A stretch of DNA of 16,970 bases from Phycisphaerales bacterium UBA4658 (lineage in GTDB: Bacteria > Planctomycetota > Phycisphaerae > Phycisphaerales > UBA1924): the NCBI GenBank assembly GCA_002405485.1, contig DHLW01000012.1, forward strand, positions 25,481 to 42,450, given 5' to 3'. Every line of letters begins with the position of its first letter. Positions within the stretch are counted from its first letter, which is position 1. This document shows, piece after piece, positions 1 to 7,135 of this stretch. The position numbers were made by a program, and so were the translations under genes. The notes below the pieces were generated by a model. That model was given only the letters and a program-made list of their open reading frames with translations. It was not told the DNA's origin and did not search any database.

Positions 1-1914
1 GGGGTTGCTCGAGATGGCCGTGCCGGTGATGCTGACGTTTGTGCCGTCGGAGAAGGAGAGGAGCGTCGCACCCGCTCCCGAGAAGACGTTGCCGGAGATG
101 GTGGTGCCGCTGACCGACGCGCTGCCGAAGTTGGAGGCGTCGAGGATCGAGGACGACGACCCCGTGGCGGTGTTGCCGGTGAAAGTGCAGTTGATGATCG
201 CGACGGACCCGGCGGGGGCGGCGCCGCTCTGGGTGAACGAGACCAGATTCCGGGAGCTTGCCGTCCCGATGTTGTTGTTCGTGAACGACATCCCGCTGAT
301 CGAGTGCGAGCCCGCGCCAACGAAGTTGATCGGTGTGTTGAAGAGGTTCTGGTTGCTGAGCGATCCGCCGGTGATCGTGGCGGTGCTGAAGTTGCTGGCG
401 CTGATGCTCCCGTCGAGGTTCGCGCTCAGCGCGACGTTGTTCAGCGTGAACGTGCCGGCGGTGGCGGGCGCGGCGGCGCCGCTGACGCCGATGAGCCCGC
501 TGTTGCCGGAGATCGACGTGCCGGTGATGGAGAGCGAGCCGATCGGATTGGCGACGATCATGCCCGCCCCGCCGATGTTGCTCGCGATCGAGCCGCCCGT
601 GAACGACGCGGAGCCCGCGCCGCCGCTGAAGAGCACGGCGGAGATCTCGTTGGCGCTGAAGGCGGTGTTGGTGACGCTGAGAGTGCTCAGTCCGCCACCG
701 CCCACGGCGCTGTCGCCACGACCGAAGATGAGCGCGGTATTGCCGACGGGCGTGGTCGCGGAGGTGCTGTTGCCCGTGAACGTCGCGTTGGAGATCGTGA
801 CGGCGACCGAGTTGCCCGTGGCTGGCGAGAGGTTGATGCCGGTGTTGAACCCCAGTTCGGCGCCGTCGCTCAGCCGGAAACCGTTGTTCGTGAACCCTCC
901 GCCATTGATGGTGAGTGCGCCGCTGGTGACCATCAGGATGATGGGTCGGCTGGCGGCGGTGCCGCCCGAATGAAAGTTGTTGCTGAAGGTGGTGCGGGTG
1001 AGGGTCGCGGTCTGCGGCCCTGCGCCGGCCATGACCAGGCCATAGGCGCCGACGGCGATGGTGGAGGTCGAGGTGTGATTGCGGATGATGCAGTCGGTCA
1101 TCACGATGCTGCGCGAGTTGACGTGGATGCACGGGCCGCCGCCGACGGTCGAGGAGGTGGGCACCGAGATGTTCCCGTCGAACGTGCAGTTCTCGAACGT
1201 CACCGGGGGAGGTCCGCCCGCGGGGACAAACAGCGTGTTGGAGGTGATGCCCACGGCCCCGCCTGTTCGATTGTGGGTGTTGCCGACGAACGTGCAGTTG
1301 CGGAATGTCGGCCAGGCGCCAGAGACCGAGACCGCGCCGCCGCGGGACGTGGTTCCCGTGGTGGCGGTGCTGATGTTGCCTGAGAAGGTGCAGTTCTCAA
1401 ACAGCGGTGCGGCGGCGGCGCCGGATGTTCCGCTGAAGCTCCCGACGCTGATGATCGCCGCTCCGCCGCTGGCGCTCGTGGTGTTGCCCGTGAACACGCA
1501 GTTCCTGAACGTCGGGCTGCATCCACCGATGAACACCGCACCCCCGCCGGCCGCCGAGCCGCCCGTCAGCGTGAACCCCTCGACCCGAAGTGTGTCGGGC
1601 GTGCCGATGTCGATGACGAAGATGCGGCCCCCGCCGCCTGCGTTGATGATCGTGGACGCAGGGCCCGCGGAGGAACGCAGGACGATGTCCTTGCCGGTGA
1701 GATCGATGTTCGACTCGTTGTACGTGCCCGGGGCGACGACAATCTCGTCACCAGCCCCGGCATTGAAGACGGCCTGAGTGATCGTCGGCTGATCCGCCGG
1801 GACGTTGATCACGACCGCGTGCGCCGCGGACGAGCCGAACTGGAGCACCAGCCCGATGGCCGCAAGGCCCGAGCAACGAATGAGCTTTCGAATCGGGCAA
1901 TCAGGGCGACGCAT
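1..1914 (-). CDS. Secreted right-handed parallel beta-helix repeat protein (3' end outside window)
   Basis: The reading frame is open from an ATG at 1914 to the window edge (638 residues) with no stop, so the C-terminus is missing. The start is preceded by GGAAGG (1921-1926) six bases away. Residues 1-33 form a signal peptide: a basic start, a hydrophobic core GLAAIGLVL, then AHA before VVINVP. Next comes the classic opening of secreted beta-helix proteins (VPADQPTITQAV, then GDEIVVAPGTYNE). After that there are many degenerate rungs of the form F-(R/E)-N-C-x-F-x-G-N, such as FENCTFSGN and FRNCTFVGN. These resemble pectate-lyase-fold and chlamydial polymorphic membrane protein repeats. Cys-bearing rungs are concentrated in the first half; later rungs are Ser/Thr/Gly-rich. 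No catalytic residues can be assigned. A surface or extracellular protein, adhesin or polysaccharide-binding, is the likely role. By analogy with its neighbours it may end in a dockerin-like tail beyond the edge, but that cannot be seen. Confidence 0.87.
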   Translation of the reverse strand, partial: MRRPDCPIRKLIRCSGLAAIGLVLQFGSSAAHAVVINVPADQPTITQAVFNAGAGDEIVVAPGTYNESNIDLTGKDIVLRSSAGPASTIINAGGGGRIFVIDIGTPDTLRVEGFTLTGGSAAGGGAVFIGGCSPTFRNCVFTGNTTSASGGAAIISVGSFSGTSGAAAAPLFENCTFSGNISTATTGTTSRGGAVSVSGAWPTFRNCTFVGNTHNRTGGAVGITSNTLFVPAGGPPPVTFENCTFDGNISVPTSSTVGGGPCIHVNSRSIVMTDCIIRNHTSTSTIAVGAYGLVMAGAGPQTATLTRTTFSNNFHSGGTAASRPIILMVTSGALTINGGGFTNNGFRLSDGAELGFNTGINLSPATGNSVAVTISNATFTGNSTSATTPVGNTALIFGRGDSAVGGGGLSTLSVTNTAFSANEISAVLFSGGAGSASFTGGSIASNIGGAGMIVANPIGSLSITGTSISGNSGLIGVSGAAAPATAGTFTLNNVALSANLDGSISASNFSTATITGGSLSNQNLFNTPINFVGAGSHSISGMSFTNNNIGTASSRNLVSFTQSGAAPAGSVAIINCTFTGNTATGSSSSILDASNFGSASVSGTTISGNVFSGAGATLLSFSDGTNVSITGTAISSNP

Positions 1915-2155
1915 GCTGATCCTTCCATGTGTGAGAAACCGTCTCCAACCCGACATCAACGGCCACGCGGATGGCCGAACTCGTTCACAAACCAGGGCGA
2001 CGAGATGAACGACCTGTCACCCAAAGGAGCGCTCGCCGCGGACCGACACCGGTGCGACCGGGAGCCGCTTGGCCCAGTGAGCCGTGCACGCCGCGGCGTG
2101 CTGCTGGAATCTGGCGTCTGGCGAACATGAGGGGCACTCCGGCACGCTCCAGGGA

Positions 2156-3034
2156 TCAGGGAACAGGAGAGTTGATCCACCCGAACGGTTTGGGCTCGCC
2201 GACGACCGGATCCTGGACCCAGCCGCCGCGGCGTGCGGACCAGTAGACCGACCCGGTATAGAACTCCTGCCACTCGGTCTTGGGCGCGCCAGTGCCGTTG
2301 CGCTGCAGGCGAACGCTGGTGTCCAGAAAGCTCATGGACGCCTGCCCGTCGTGTCGCGAGGTCAATCGGTCATTCAGCAGCCATCGCCCGTCGCGGAACT
2401 GGGCATTCCGCTCGCGCGTGCTCTCTTCGACAAACAGCGGGATGCTGCCGACCACCCGCATGTGCGGGGCGGCGCTCAGCGTCGCATACGCAGCCGTCGT
2501 TGGGCGCAGCGGCCGAGTATCGAAGGCCACGAGCGTCTGCGTCGACAGCTTCACGCCCCCGGTGTTCCCCACCATCGTGTAGTCGGTGTCGAGCTCGGAG
2601 CGCACTCCGAAGGTGTTGCCGGCGGAGAAGGTGGGCCCCGCGGCCGCCTGAACGCCCTGGGCAGATCGCCTGTTCTTGGGACACCCCAGCACCTGCTCGC
2701 CCTTGCTCAGGTACTCGTACATGTGCCCCGGAGCAGTGCCCGTGTGGTCGGGCAGACGCAACCACTCGTTCACGCTCCAGACCGTCTCCTTGAAGTCCTG
2801 CGCATATAGCACCGCGGCGGTCGCAAGCTGCCGAACGTTCGACTGGCAGACCATCACCCGCCCACGCTCACGGGCCGCCCCGAGTGAGGGCAACAGAATG
2901 CCCACCAAGATCGCGATGATCGCGATCACGACCAGTAGCTCGATCAGGGTAAACCCGTCATTCCGACGACGCCTTGGACCCGGACAACCATCGGATGCAG
3001 TCGGCAAAGGAAGCGAAGACGCTGAGGTCCGCAT
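2156..3034 (-). CDS. Type IV pilin-like protein with prepilin-type N-terminal cleavage/methylation domain
   Basis: This 292-residue protein has a basic leader (RRRRNDG, residues 21-27) followed by the prepilin peptidase site G27|[16 protein letters not shown], with the expected Glu at mature position 5 (E32). A single hydrophobic helix covers about 28-50 and is followed by [13 protein letters not shown]. The remainder is a globular pseudopilin-type head with two Cys (CQSNVRQL and GCPKNRR) and a late strand [10 protein letters not shown], the position where related planctomycete proteins have a DGH-like motif. Family knowledge: PilD cleaves after the Gly and N-methylates the Phe, and the protein enters a type II secretion or type IV pilus-like fibre, or stays anchored in the membrane. 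Planctomycetes have many orphan copies. AGGAG (3040-3044) lies five bases before the ATG, and a strong promoter lies upstream. No secretion ATPase or platform gene is nearby, so its fibre partner is unknown. Confidence 0.9.
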   Translation of the reverse strand: MRTSASSLPLPTASDGCPGPRRRRNDGFTLIELLVVIAIIAILVGILLPSLGAARERGRVMVCQSNVRQLATAAVLYAQDFKETVWSVNEWLRLPDHTGTAPGHMYEYLSKGEQVLGCPKNRRSAQGVQAAAGPTFSAGNTFGVRSELDTDYTMVGNTGGVKLSTQTLVAFDTRPLRPTTAAYATLSAAPHMRVVGSIPLFVEESTRERNAQFRDGRWLLNDRLTSRHDGQASMSFLDTSVRLQRNGTGAPKTEWQEFYTGSVYWSARRGGWVQDPVVGEPKPFGWINSPVP

Positions 3035-3106
3035 GAGCTCTCCTGTGAGGAGGGTGGCGAGTGGAGGTGGGCGGGGGGCGACCGCATGCGAATCACTTTG
3101 TCAGTA

Positions 3107-3123
3107 CTGAGAGCATTCCTCAG
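3107..3123 (-). other. Small 5'-leader hairpin of the pilin-like mRNA
   Basis: Inverted arms CTGAG (3107-3111) and CTCAG (3119-3123) enclose a seven-base loop. If transcription starts near 3123 as the promoter suggests, this hairpin sits at the extreme 5' end of the transcript, where such structures can protect mRNA from decay. The stem is only five base pairs, so it could be fortuitous. Confidence 0.3.
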
Positions 3124-3129
3124 CGTGTA

Positions 3130-3158
3130 CAGATACATCGGCTTCGCCAATGTGTCAA
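3130..3158 (-). promoter_or_regulatory. Sigma70-type promoter of the pilin-like gene
   Basis: Read on the minus strand, the -35 box TTGACA (3153-3158) is perfect and is followed by a 17-base spacer and the -10 box TATCTG (3130-3135). Transcription should start near 3123, giving a leader of about 90 bases before the ATG at 3034. The first bases of that RNA can fold into the short hairpin at 3107-3123. This is the best promoter match in the window. Confidence 0.62.
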
Positions 3159-3162
3159 GAAA

Positions 3163-3176
3163 AATGTTTGAACATT
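3163..3176. promoter_or_regulatory. Candidate operator palindrome between two divergent promoters
   Basis: AATGTT-TG-AACATT has perfect six-base arms around a two-base centre. It lies just upstream of the pilin -35 box and, on the other side, upstream of the promoter of the unknown gene. Its centre is about 46 bases from the predicted pilin start site and about 52 bases from the predicted start site of the plus-strand gene, a spacing typical of a shared activator or repressor. Arms of six bases arise by chance several times in a window of this size, so position and AT-richness are the main support. Confidence 0.4.
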
Positions 3177-3186
3177 GATTCCAGCA

Positions 3187-3215
3187 TTGCTTGTCAGGTG
3201 ATCGTGTGGTATTCT
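3187..3215 (+). promoter_or_regulatory. Extended -10 promoter of the unknown plus-strand gene
   Basis: TTGCTT (3187-3192) and TATTCT (3210-3215) are separated by 17 bases, and TGG directly precedes the -10 box, forming an extended -10 element. The start site is expected at about 3222, which is the GTG start codon itself. The message may therefore be leaderless, or it may have a 33-base leader if translation begins at the ATG at 3255. Confidence 0.42.
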
Positions 3216-3221
3216 TGCTCT

Positions 3222-4466
3222 GTGAAGCCCGCCGAGACTCCGACTGAGCATGCCATGCCGCCGGTCGCCACGGACGACTTCTCCGTTCGTGCGACGGCGA
3301 CGCTCAAGGCGCTTCGTCGCACCACCGCGGAGGTGCTGGCGGCGTGCCAGGGGCTGGACCGAGCGGTCGACGTGGCAGAGCGTCTTGGGCTGGATCGAAG
3401 TCTGGCGTGGAAGATCTGGCAAGTCGGACGCGGGACCAAGGCGTTGCCGTCGTTTGCGCATGTACCCGGACGGGGCGGTTTTCGACAGTTCATTGACGCC
3501 GCGGCTGCGCGGGGAAACGTCTCGGAATCGACGCTCGCCGACGCCCGGGCCGCCTACGCCGCGTTCGAGGAACTCACGCGTGTGTACGCCGGTGACAGGG
3601 CCTCGGCGGGGTCGATGCTCGGGCTGCTTTCAGATGAAGGACGAAGTCGTCTTGAGACGGCCATTCGCCGAGACGGGTATCGGTCGAACGCGTATTTCCT
3701 GGGGGTGCAGGCGGCGACGCTGTATCAGCTTGATCTGCTGCTCCCGCCCGATGCGGTTCACCAGCGTCGGGTGGCGCGTGTGCGAGGTCACTTCGGGCTT
3801 CGCCGGAACCGTTCCAACGTGCCGTGGGTGGTGTCGCGGAGCACGCTCGTGAGCGATGATGGGCCGACGCCGCACCTGGTGCGTTCGCCGCTGCGTCGCG
3901 ACGCGACGCCGTCGGCCGATGAGATCGGACCGCTGCTGCTCCGCGAGTTCAGTTCCAACCCTCTGCCGCAGCTTGCTCGTCAGAGGGTTCGAGAGGTCAC
4001 GGTGGAGGACGTGCTTCTGCCGGGTCCGCTCGGGCAGGTCGGGGCCGCGGACATCGTGACGGGCGAGTTGATTGCGTGGAACTCCGACGCGCGGTCCGAG
4101 ATCGACGCCAACACCATGGCGGTGACGACACCCTGCGAGCGGCTGTGCTTCGACTTCATCGGACCGACGTCGATGGTGGGCGGGCCGACGCTGAAGGTCC
4201 ACAGCACGGTGCAGACGGAGCATCCGTTTGCGCATCCGTGTGAGTACCTGATCCCGGTGACCGAGTCCTTCGAGAACCTGGGCGACCCGATGTATGCGGC
4301 GCCGACGCCGGAGATTCCGCATCACGGGGCGATCATCGACTGGGCGCTGCGCGAGTCCGGCGTGCGGAGTCTGCCCATGACGCTGTGGCGCGTCTGCATG
4401 CGATTTCCGCCGGTGCCGAGCTGCGTGGCGGCGTCATATCGGCTCGATCAGGCGACCACGGGCTGA
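3222..4466 (+). CDS. Unrecognised protein with a possible N-terminal helix-turn-helix
   Basis: I do not recognise a family. From the GTG at 3222 the product is 414 residues; an ATG at 3255 would give 403, and the frame is open back to 3150. Neither start has a Shine-Dalgarno sequence. GTG is preferred because the predicted promoter sits immediately before it, so the frame from 3150 would not be fully transcribed. There is no signal peptide or membrane segment, so it should be cytoplasmic. Residues about 22-70 are helical, including RAVDVAERLGLDRSLAWKIW, which resembles a helix-turn-helix. A second helical block follows to about residue 165 (SESTLADARAAYAAFEEL and RLETAIRRDGYRSNAYFLG). The rest is mixed, with conserved-looking stretches CERLCFDFIGP, HPFAHPCEYLIPV and MTLWRVCMRFPPVPSC. 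Codon use resembles its neighbours. It is divergent from the pilin-like gene across a region with a palindrome, so a transcriptional regulator is a reasonable but unproven guess. Confidence 0.8.
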   Translation: MKPAETPTEHAMPPVATDDFSVRATATLKALRRTTAEVLAACQGLDRAVDVAERLGLDRSLAWKIWQVGRGTKALPSFAHVPGRGGFRQFIDAAAARGNVSESTLADARAAYAAFEELTRVYAGDRASAGSMLGLLSDEGRSRLETAIRRDGYRSNAYFLGVQAATLYQLDLLLPPDAVHQRRVARVRGHFGLRRNRSNVPWVVSRSTLVSDDGPTPHLVRSPLRRDATPSADEIGPLLLREFSSNPLPQLARQRVREVTVEDVLLPGPLGQVGAADIVTGELIAWNSDARSEIDANTMAVTTPCERLCFDFIGPTSMVGGPTLKVHSTVQTEHPFAHPCEYLIPVTESFENLGDPMYAAPTPEIPHHGAIIDWALRESGVRSLPMTLWRVCMRFPPVPSCVAASYRLDQATTG

Positions 4467-4488
4467 TGGGCCGCACCGCCTGAACGTG

Positions 4489-4507
4489 CCGCCCACGGGG
4501 AGGGCGG
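4489..4507. terminator. Hairpin between convergent genes, possible bidirectional terminator
   Basis: CCGCCC (4489-4494) and GGGCGG (4502-4507) pair around a seven-base loop, centred in the 47-base gap between the stop of the unknown gene and the stop of the amylase gene. GCTGA (4462-4466) and TCAGC (4514-4518), which include the two stop codons, could add an outer stem. There is no T-run, so an intrinsic terminator of the classical type is not supported. Confidence 0.35.
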
Positions 4508-4513
4508 GCCGCT

Positions 4514-6883
4514 TCAGCACCCGGCGAACCAGATATTCAGAAACGCGAAGACGTCCAGAGTGTCCACGCCGCCGATGCCGTCGATGTCGCACTGCGGGCT
4601 GCCGGCGAACCAGGCGTTCAGGAACGCGAAGATGTCGCTGGTGCCGACGCCCGACGATCCGCCGCCGGTGCAGTCGAAGTCAGCTCGGCAGAGGCTCGGA
4701 TCATGCCGAAGGAGCAGGAATCCATGTGCCGGGAGCGACAGGTTCACGCGCTGGGCAAAGCCATCGCGGGCGATCGGCTGAACATTCACGCACCCGACGG
4801 GCGAGCCCTCGCCGCGGCCCTGATAGAGCGCGGCCTCGCTGTTCATGACGACCTGCCATCCGCCCGCGCGCGGCACGCCCACGAGGTACTCCGCGAAGTC
4901 TGTGTTGGAGAAGTTCGCGACGCACAGATAGGAACCGCCGGTGGGCAGAGCCCGCTCGAAGGCCATGACGTTCAGCGTGTCGTTCACGTGGAACACACGG
5001 CAAGGGCTGTTGGCAGCCAGAGCGGGATCGGTCGTGCGCAGGGCGATCAGGTCCTTGTAGAACCGGAAGACGCCGGCGTACGTGGCCTTCCTGGACCAGT
5101 CGATCTTCTGGACTTCCCAGCCGTTGGACTCCAGCCACTCCGTGCCCTGCAGGATCGCGGGCATGCCGCGGGAGAGGAGCGTGAGCCCGTTGCCGAGTTT
5201 GGTTCGACCCCTGGCGTAGCGATCGTCGTGGGGTGCGGTGGTGTCGATGGTGCGGACGGCGCGCTGATGGGCGTTCACGGGCCAGGCGTCGTCGTGCAGT
5301 TCGAAGTAGTTCAGCACGCGATCGCCCTCGACCCACGGACCGGAGCCGTCGATGGAGCTTGCGACGCGCGAGATGTCCGGATTTCCGCCCGCCGAGGCGA
5401 AGATGGCGTCGCGGATGGCGTTCTTGAACGCCTCGTGGTACTGCCCATCGAGGTTCATGCCGCTGGGGCTGGTGTTCCACGCGGAGTTGTTGTAGATCTC
5501 GCCGATGACGTGCGCGTCGGCGAAGCGGTTCTTGACGCGGTCCATCATGCCGCGGATGAGCTGCTGGCCGCTTGAGAACTGCGTGCCGCTGACGATCTCG
5601 GCGACGGCGTCCTGGCGATAGCCATCCATCCTGAACTCGCCGAGCACCAGCTCGATGGAGTCGTAGAAATAATCGAACACCGGAGCGCGGTCGAAGTTGG
5701 CCTGTGCGCCCCAGGGGGTGTCGATCGCCGGAGTGTCGAAGTACGCCTGCGTGGAATCGAAGTTCCAGAGGAAGTTGTCGCTCGGCGAGAAGTGGTTCCA
5801 GACGACATCGAGGATCACGGCGATGCCGCGGGCGTGCAGCTCGTCGATCATGAACTTCAGATCGTTCGGCGTGCCGAACGCGGTCTCGAACGACCACATG
5901 GTGATCGGGTTGTAGCCCCCGCTGGAAGTGCCCGGAAACTCGTTGATGGGGTTGAGCATCACCGCGTTGATCCCGAGATCCACAAGATGGTCCGCCCGTG
6001 CGGCGACCTCGCGATAGGTGCCCTGCCGTGTGAAGCTGCCGCGCGGGTCATTGAGTCCCGAGAAGCTGCCCACGTGGAGCTGGTACACCACCCAGCGATC
6101 CCTCGGGACGGGTGCGAACGCCGGATTGCGCCAGACATAGCTCAGCGGATCGACGATGACACTGTTGAAGTTGTCCGCGTTGTCGATCTGGCGAGCGCGC
6201 GGATCGGGCTTCCAGAGGTTGTTGTTGAAGAAGTACTTGTACTTCTGCCCCGCCACGGCGTTTGGCACGAGCGCAACGAAGTTCTCACCCTGGCGGGTCA
6301 TGGCGAAGCCGCCCTGCCAGTTGCTCGTGAACGGCCCGCGCACCTGCGCGCTCGCCGCGCCCGGGGCCCAGACCTTGAAGACCGTGCCGAACGCCGTCGG
6401 CGTTGAACCCAATGGCGCGTGCTCGAGCGTGGTGAAGTCGAGCGTCCACCACGCGTTCGCGGCGGGCAGGTTGTCGCTCACGCCGAGCGTGGAGAGATAG
6501 TCGCTGTCGGTGCCATCGGTGACCTCGATCGCATAGGCGATGCGTGACTGCGTGGTGGCAGGAACAGTGGCCCGCCAAAGGTCATACCGCCCACGGCTGG
6601 ATTGATACGTCGCGCTCGCCCAGGTGATATCGATCCCGTCGGCACCGACATCGATCGCCACACGGGCTGCGGTCGCGTCGCCGCGGGCGGTCTGGAAGAT
6701 CACATCGAACGATTGGCCATTGAGCGGACAGATCGGTCGACGGTCGGCGATCGCGGAGTGGCTGATGCCGGACCATTGGACGTTGTTGTCGAGCTGCGCG
6801 AAGGCGTGTGCGGGGACGACGACCGACAGCACCGACGCGAGCAGGGCGGGCCGGAATCGAAGTGCCGTCCAGGAGCTGGGCAT
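4514..6883 (-). CDS. Secreted GH13 alpha-amylase/branching-enzyme-like glycoside hydrolase with dockerin-like C-terminus
   Basis: The ATG at 6883 (789 residues) is chosen over an in-frame start at 6937 because GGAGAGGA lies about eight bases upstream and the protein then opens with a good signal peptide (LLASVLSVVVPAHAFA, cut before Q30). Residues about 45-135 resemble a CBM34-like beta-sandwich (PLNGQSFDVIF, then YDLWRATVP and AYAIEVTDGTDSDY). Residues about 163-250 look like a CBM48/isoamylase-N domain (FGTVFKVWAPGA, GQKYKYFFNN, then KPDPRAR). The GH13 barrel follows with its conserved regions: DVVWNH (359-364), FRMDGYR with nucleophile D420, VIGEIYN with acid/base E462, and ELHDD with D531. 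All three catalytic carboxylates are present. A C-terminal beta domain covers about 635-728. The tail 733-789 holds two copies of a D-x-F-A-F-L-N-x-W-F repeat and ends AGC. The enzyme should act on exported or environmental alpha-glucans. Whether it hydrolyses or branches them cannot be decided from the sequence. Confidence 0.93.
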   Translation of the reverse strand: MPSSWTALRFRPALLASVLSVVVPAHAFAQLDNNVQWSGISHSAIADRRPICPLNGQSFDVIFQTARGDATAARVAIDVGADGIDITWASATYQSSRGRYDLWRATVPATTQSRIAYAIEVTDGTDSDYLSTLGVSDNLPAANAWWTLDFTTLEHAPLGSTPTAFGTVFKVWAPGAASAQVRGPFTSNWQGGFAMTRQGENFVALVPNAVAGQKYKYFFNNNLWKPDPRARQIDNADNFNSVIVDPLSYVWRNPAFAPVPRDRWVVYQLHVGSFSGLNDPRGSFTRQGTYREVAARADHLVDLGINAVMLNPINEFPGTSSGGYNPITMWSFETAFGTPNDLKFMIDELHARGIAVILDVVWNHFSPSDNFLWNFDSTQAYFDTPAIDTPWGAQANFDRAPVFDYFYDSIELVLGEFRMDGYRQDAVAEIVSGTQFSSGQQLIRGMMDRVKNRFADAHVIGEIYNNSAWNTSPSGMNLDGQYHEAFKNAIRDAIFASAGGNPDISRVASSIDGSGPWVEGDRVLNYFELHDDAWPVNAHQRAVRTIDTTAPHDDRYARGRTKLGNGLTLLSRGMPAILQGTEWLESNGWEVQKIDWSRKATYAGVFRFYKDLIALRTTDPALAANSPCRVFHVNDTLNVMAFERALPTGGSYLCVANFSNTDFAEYLVGVPRAGGWQVVMNSEAALYQGRGEGSPVGCVNVQPIARDGFAQRVNLSLPAHGFLLLRHDPSLCRADFDCTGGGSSGVGTSDIFAFLNAWFAGSPQCDIDGIGGVDTLDVFAFLNIWFAGC
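4526..4636 (-). repeat. Paired dockerin-like tail repeats in the GH13 gene
   Basis: Two 30-base copies (4526-4555 and 4607-4636), exactly 81 bases apart, encode DVFAFLNIWF and DIFAFLNAWF. Each sits after an acidic D-x-D segment that could bind calcium, as in dockerin F-hands. The copy at 4607-4636 is 29/30 identical in DNA to the copy at 7229-7258 in the neighbouring propeller gene. Such tails are known from Phycisphaerae proteins and are called GC-type dockerins after their Gly-Cys end. Confidence 0.85.
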
Positions 6884-7013
6884 CACGGGAATCCTCTCCC
6901 AAGCTGTCAGTGTGGCGTCCGGGAGCGCACACCGCATCCGCTCCGCTGGAGGACCGTACCCGATGCAGCGTTTCAGGGCCAGCGGTTCCCTTGGTTTGGC
7001 ACAAAACGCGCAG

Positions 7014-7081
7014 AAAAACCGGCCCGATCACGAGCCCTCGCAGTCCCCTTCTGGTCCGCGACGGATCGGATCCGGGCCGGT
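7014..7081 (-). terminator. Candidate intrinsic terminator after the FG-GAP gene
   Basis: Minus-strand arms ACCGGCCCG (7073-7081) and CGGGCCGGT (7018-7026) form a perfect nine-base stem, with further GATC/GATC pairing possible inside after one bulged base. The second arm runs into five T (7018 to 7014). The element lies 55 bases past the stop of the FG-GAP gene and before the amylase start, so the two genes are probably separate transcripts. The 46-base loop is long for a classical terminator, which lowers confidence. Confidence 0.5.
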
Positions 7082-7135
7082 CATGTCTGCACCCGGTCGC
7101 GTCATGGACGCGTCCACGGCGCCGGTCGCAACCGC

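Noticed and set aside
5..1777. Several long plus-strand open frames at the left end
   Set aside because: They lie opposite the beta-helix gene, whose repeats, signal peptide and ribosome site are convincing. The plus-strand products are Pro/Val/Ala-rich images of those repeats.
1961..1976. GGCCA/TGGCC hairpin upstream of the beta-helix start
   Set aside because: The stem is only five base pairs, with no conserved riboswitch-like context and no clear promoter, so chance is a sufficient explanation.
2086..2101. Perfect 16-base palindrome GCACGCCGCGGCGTGC in the gap between the pilin-like and beta-helix genes
   Set aside because: In DNA this rich in G and C, about one perfect palindrome of this length is expected by chance in a window of this size. 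There is no T-run and no promoter box beside it.
3150..3221. Upstream ATG extension of the unknown plus-strand gene
   Set aside because: The extra 24 codons cover the predicted promoter and palindrome and are Cys-rich and AT-rich, unlike the rest of the protein.
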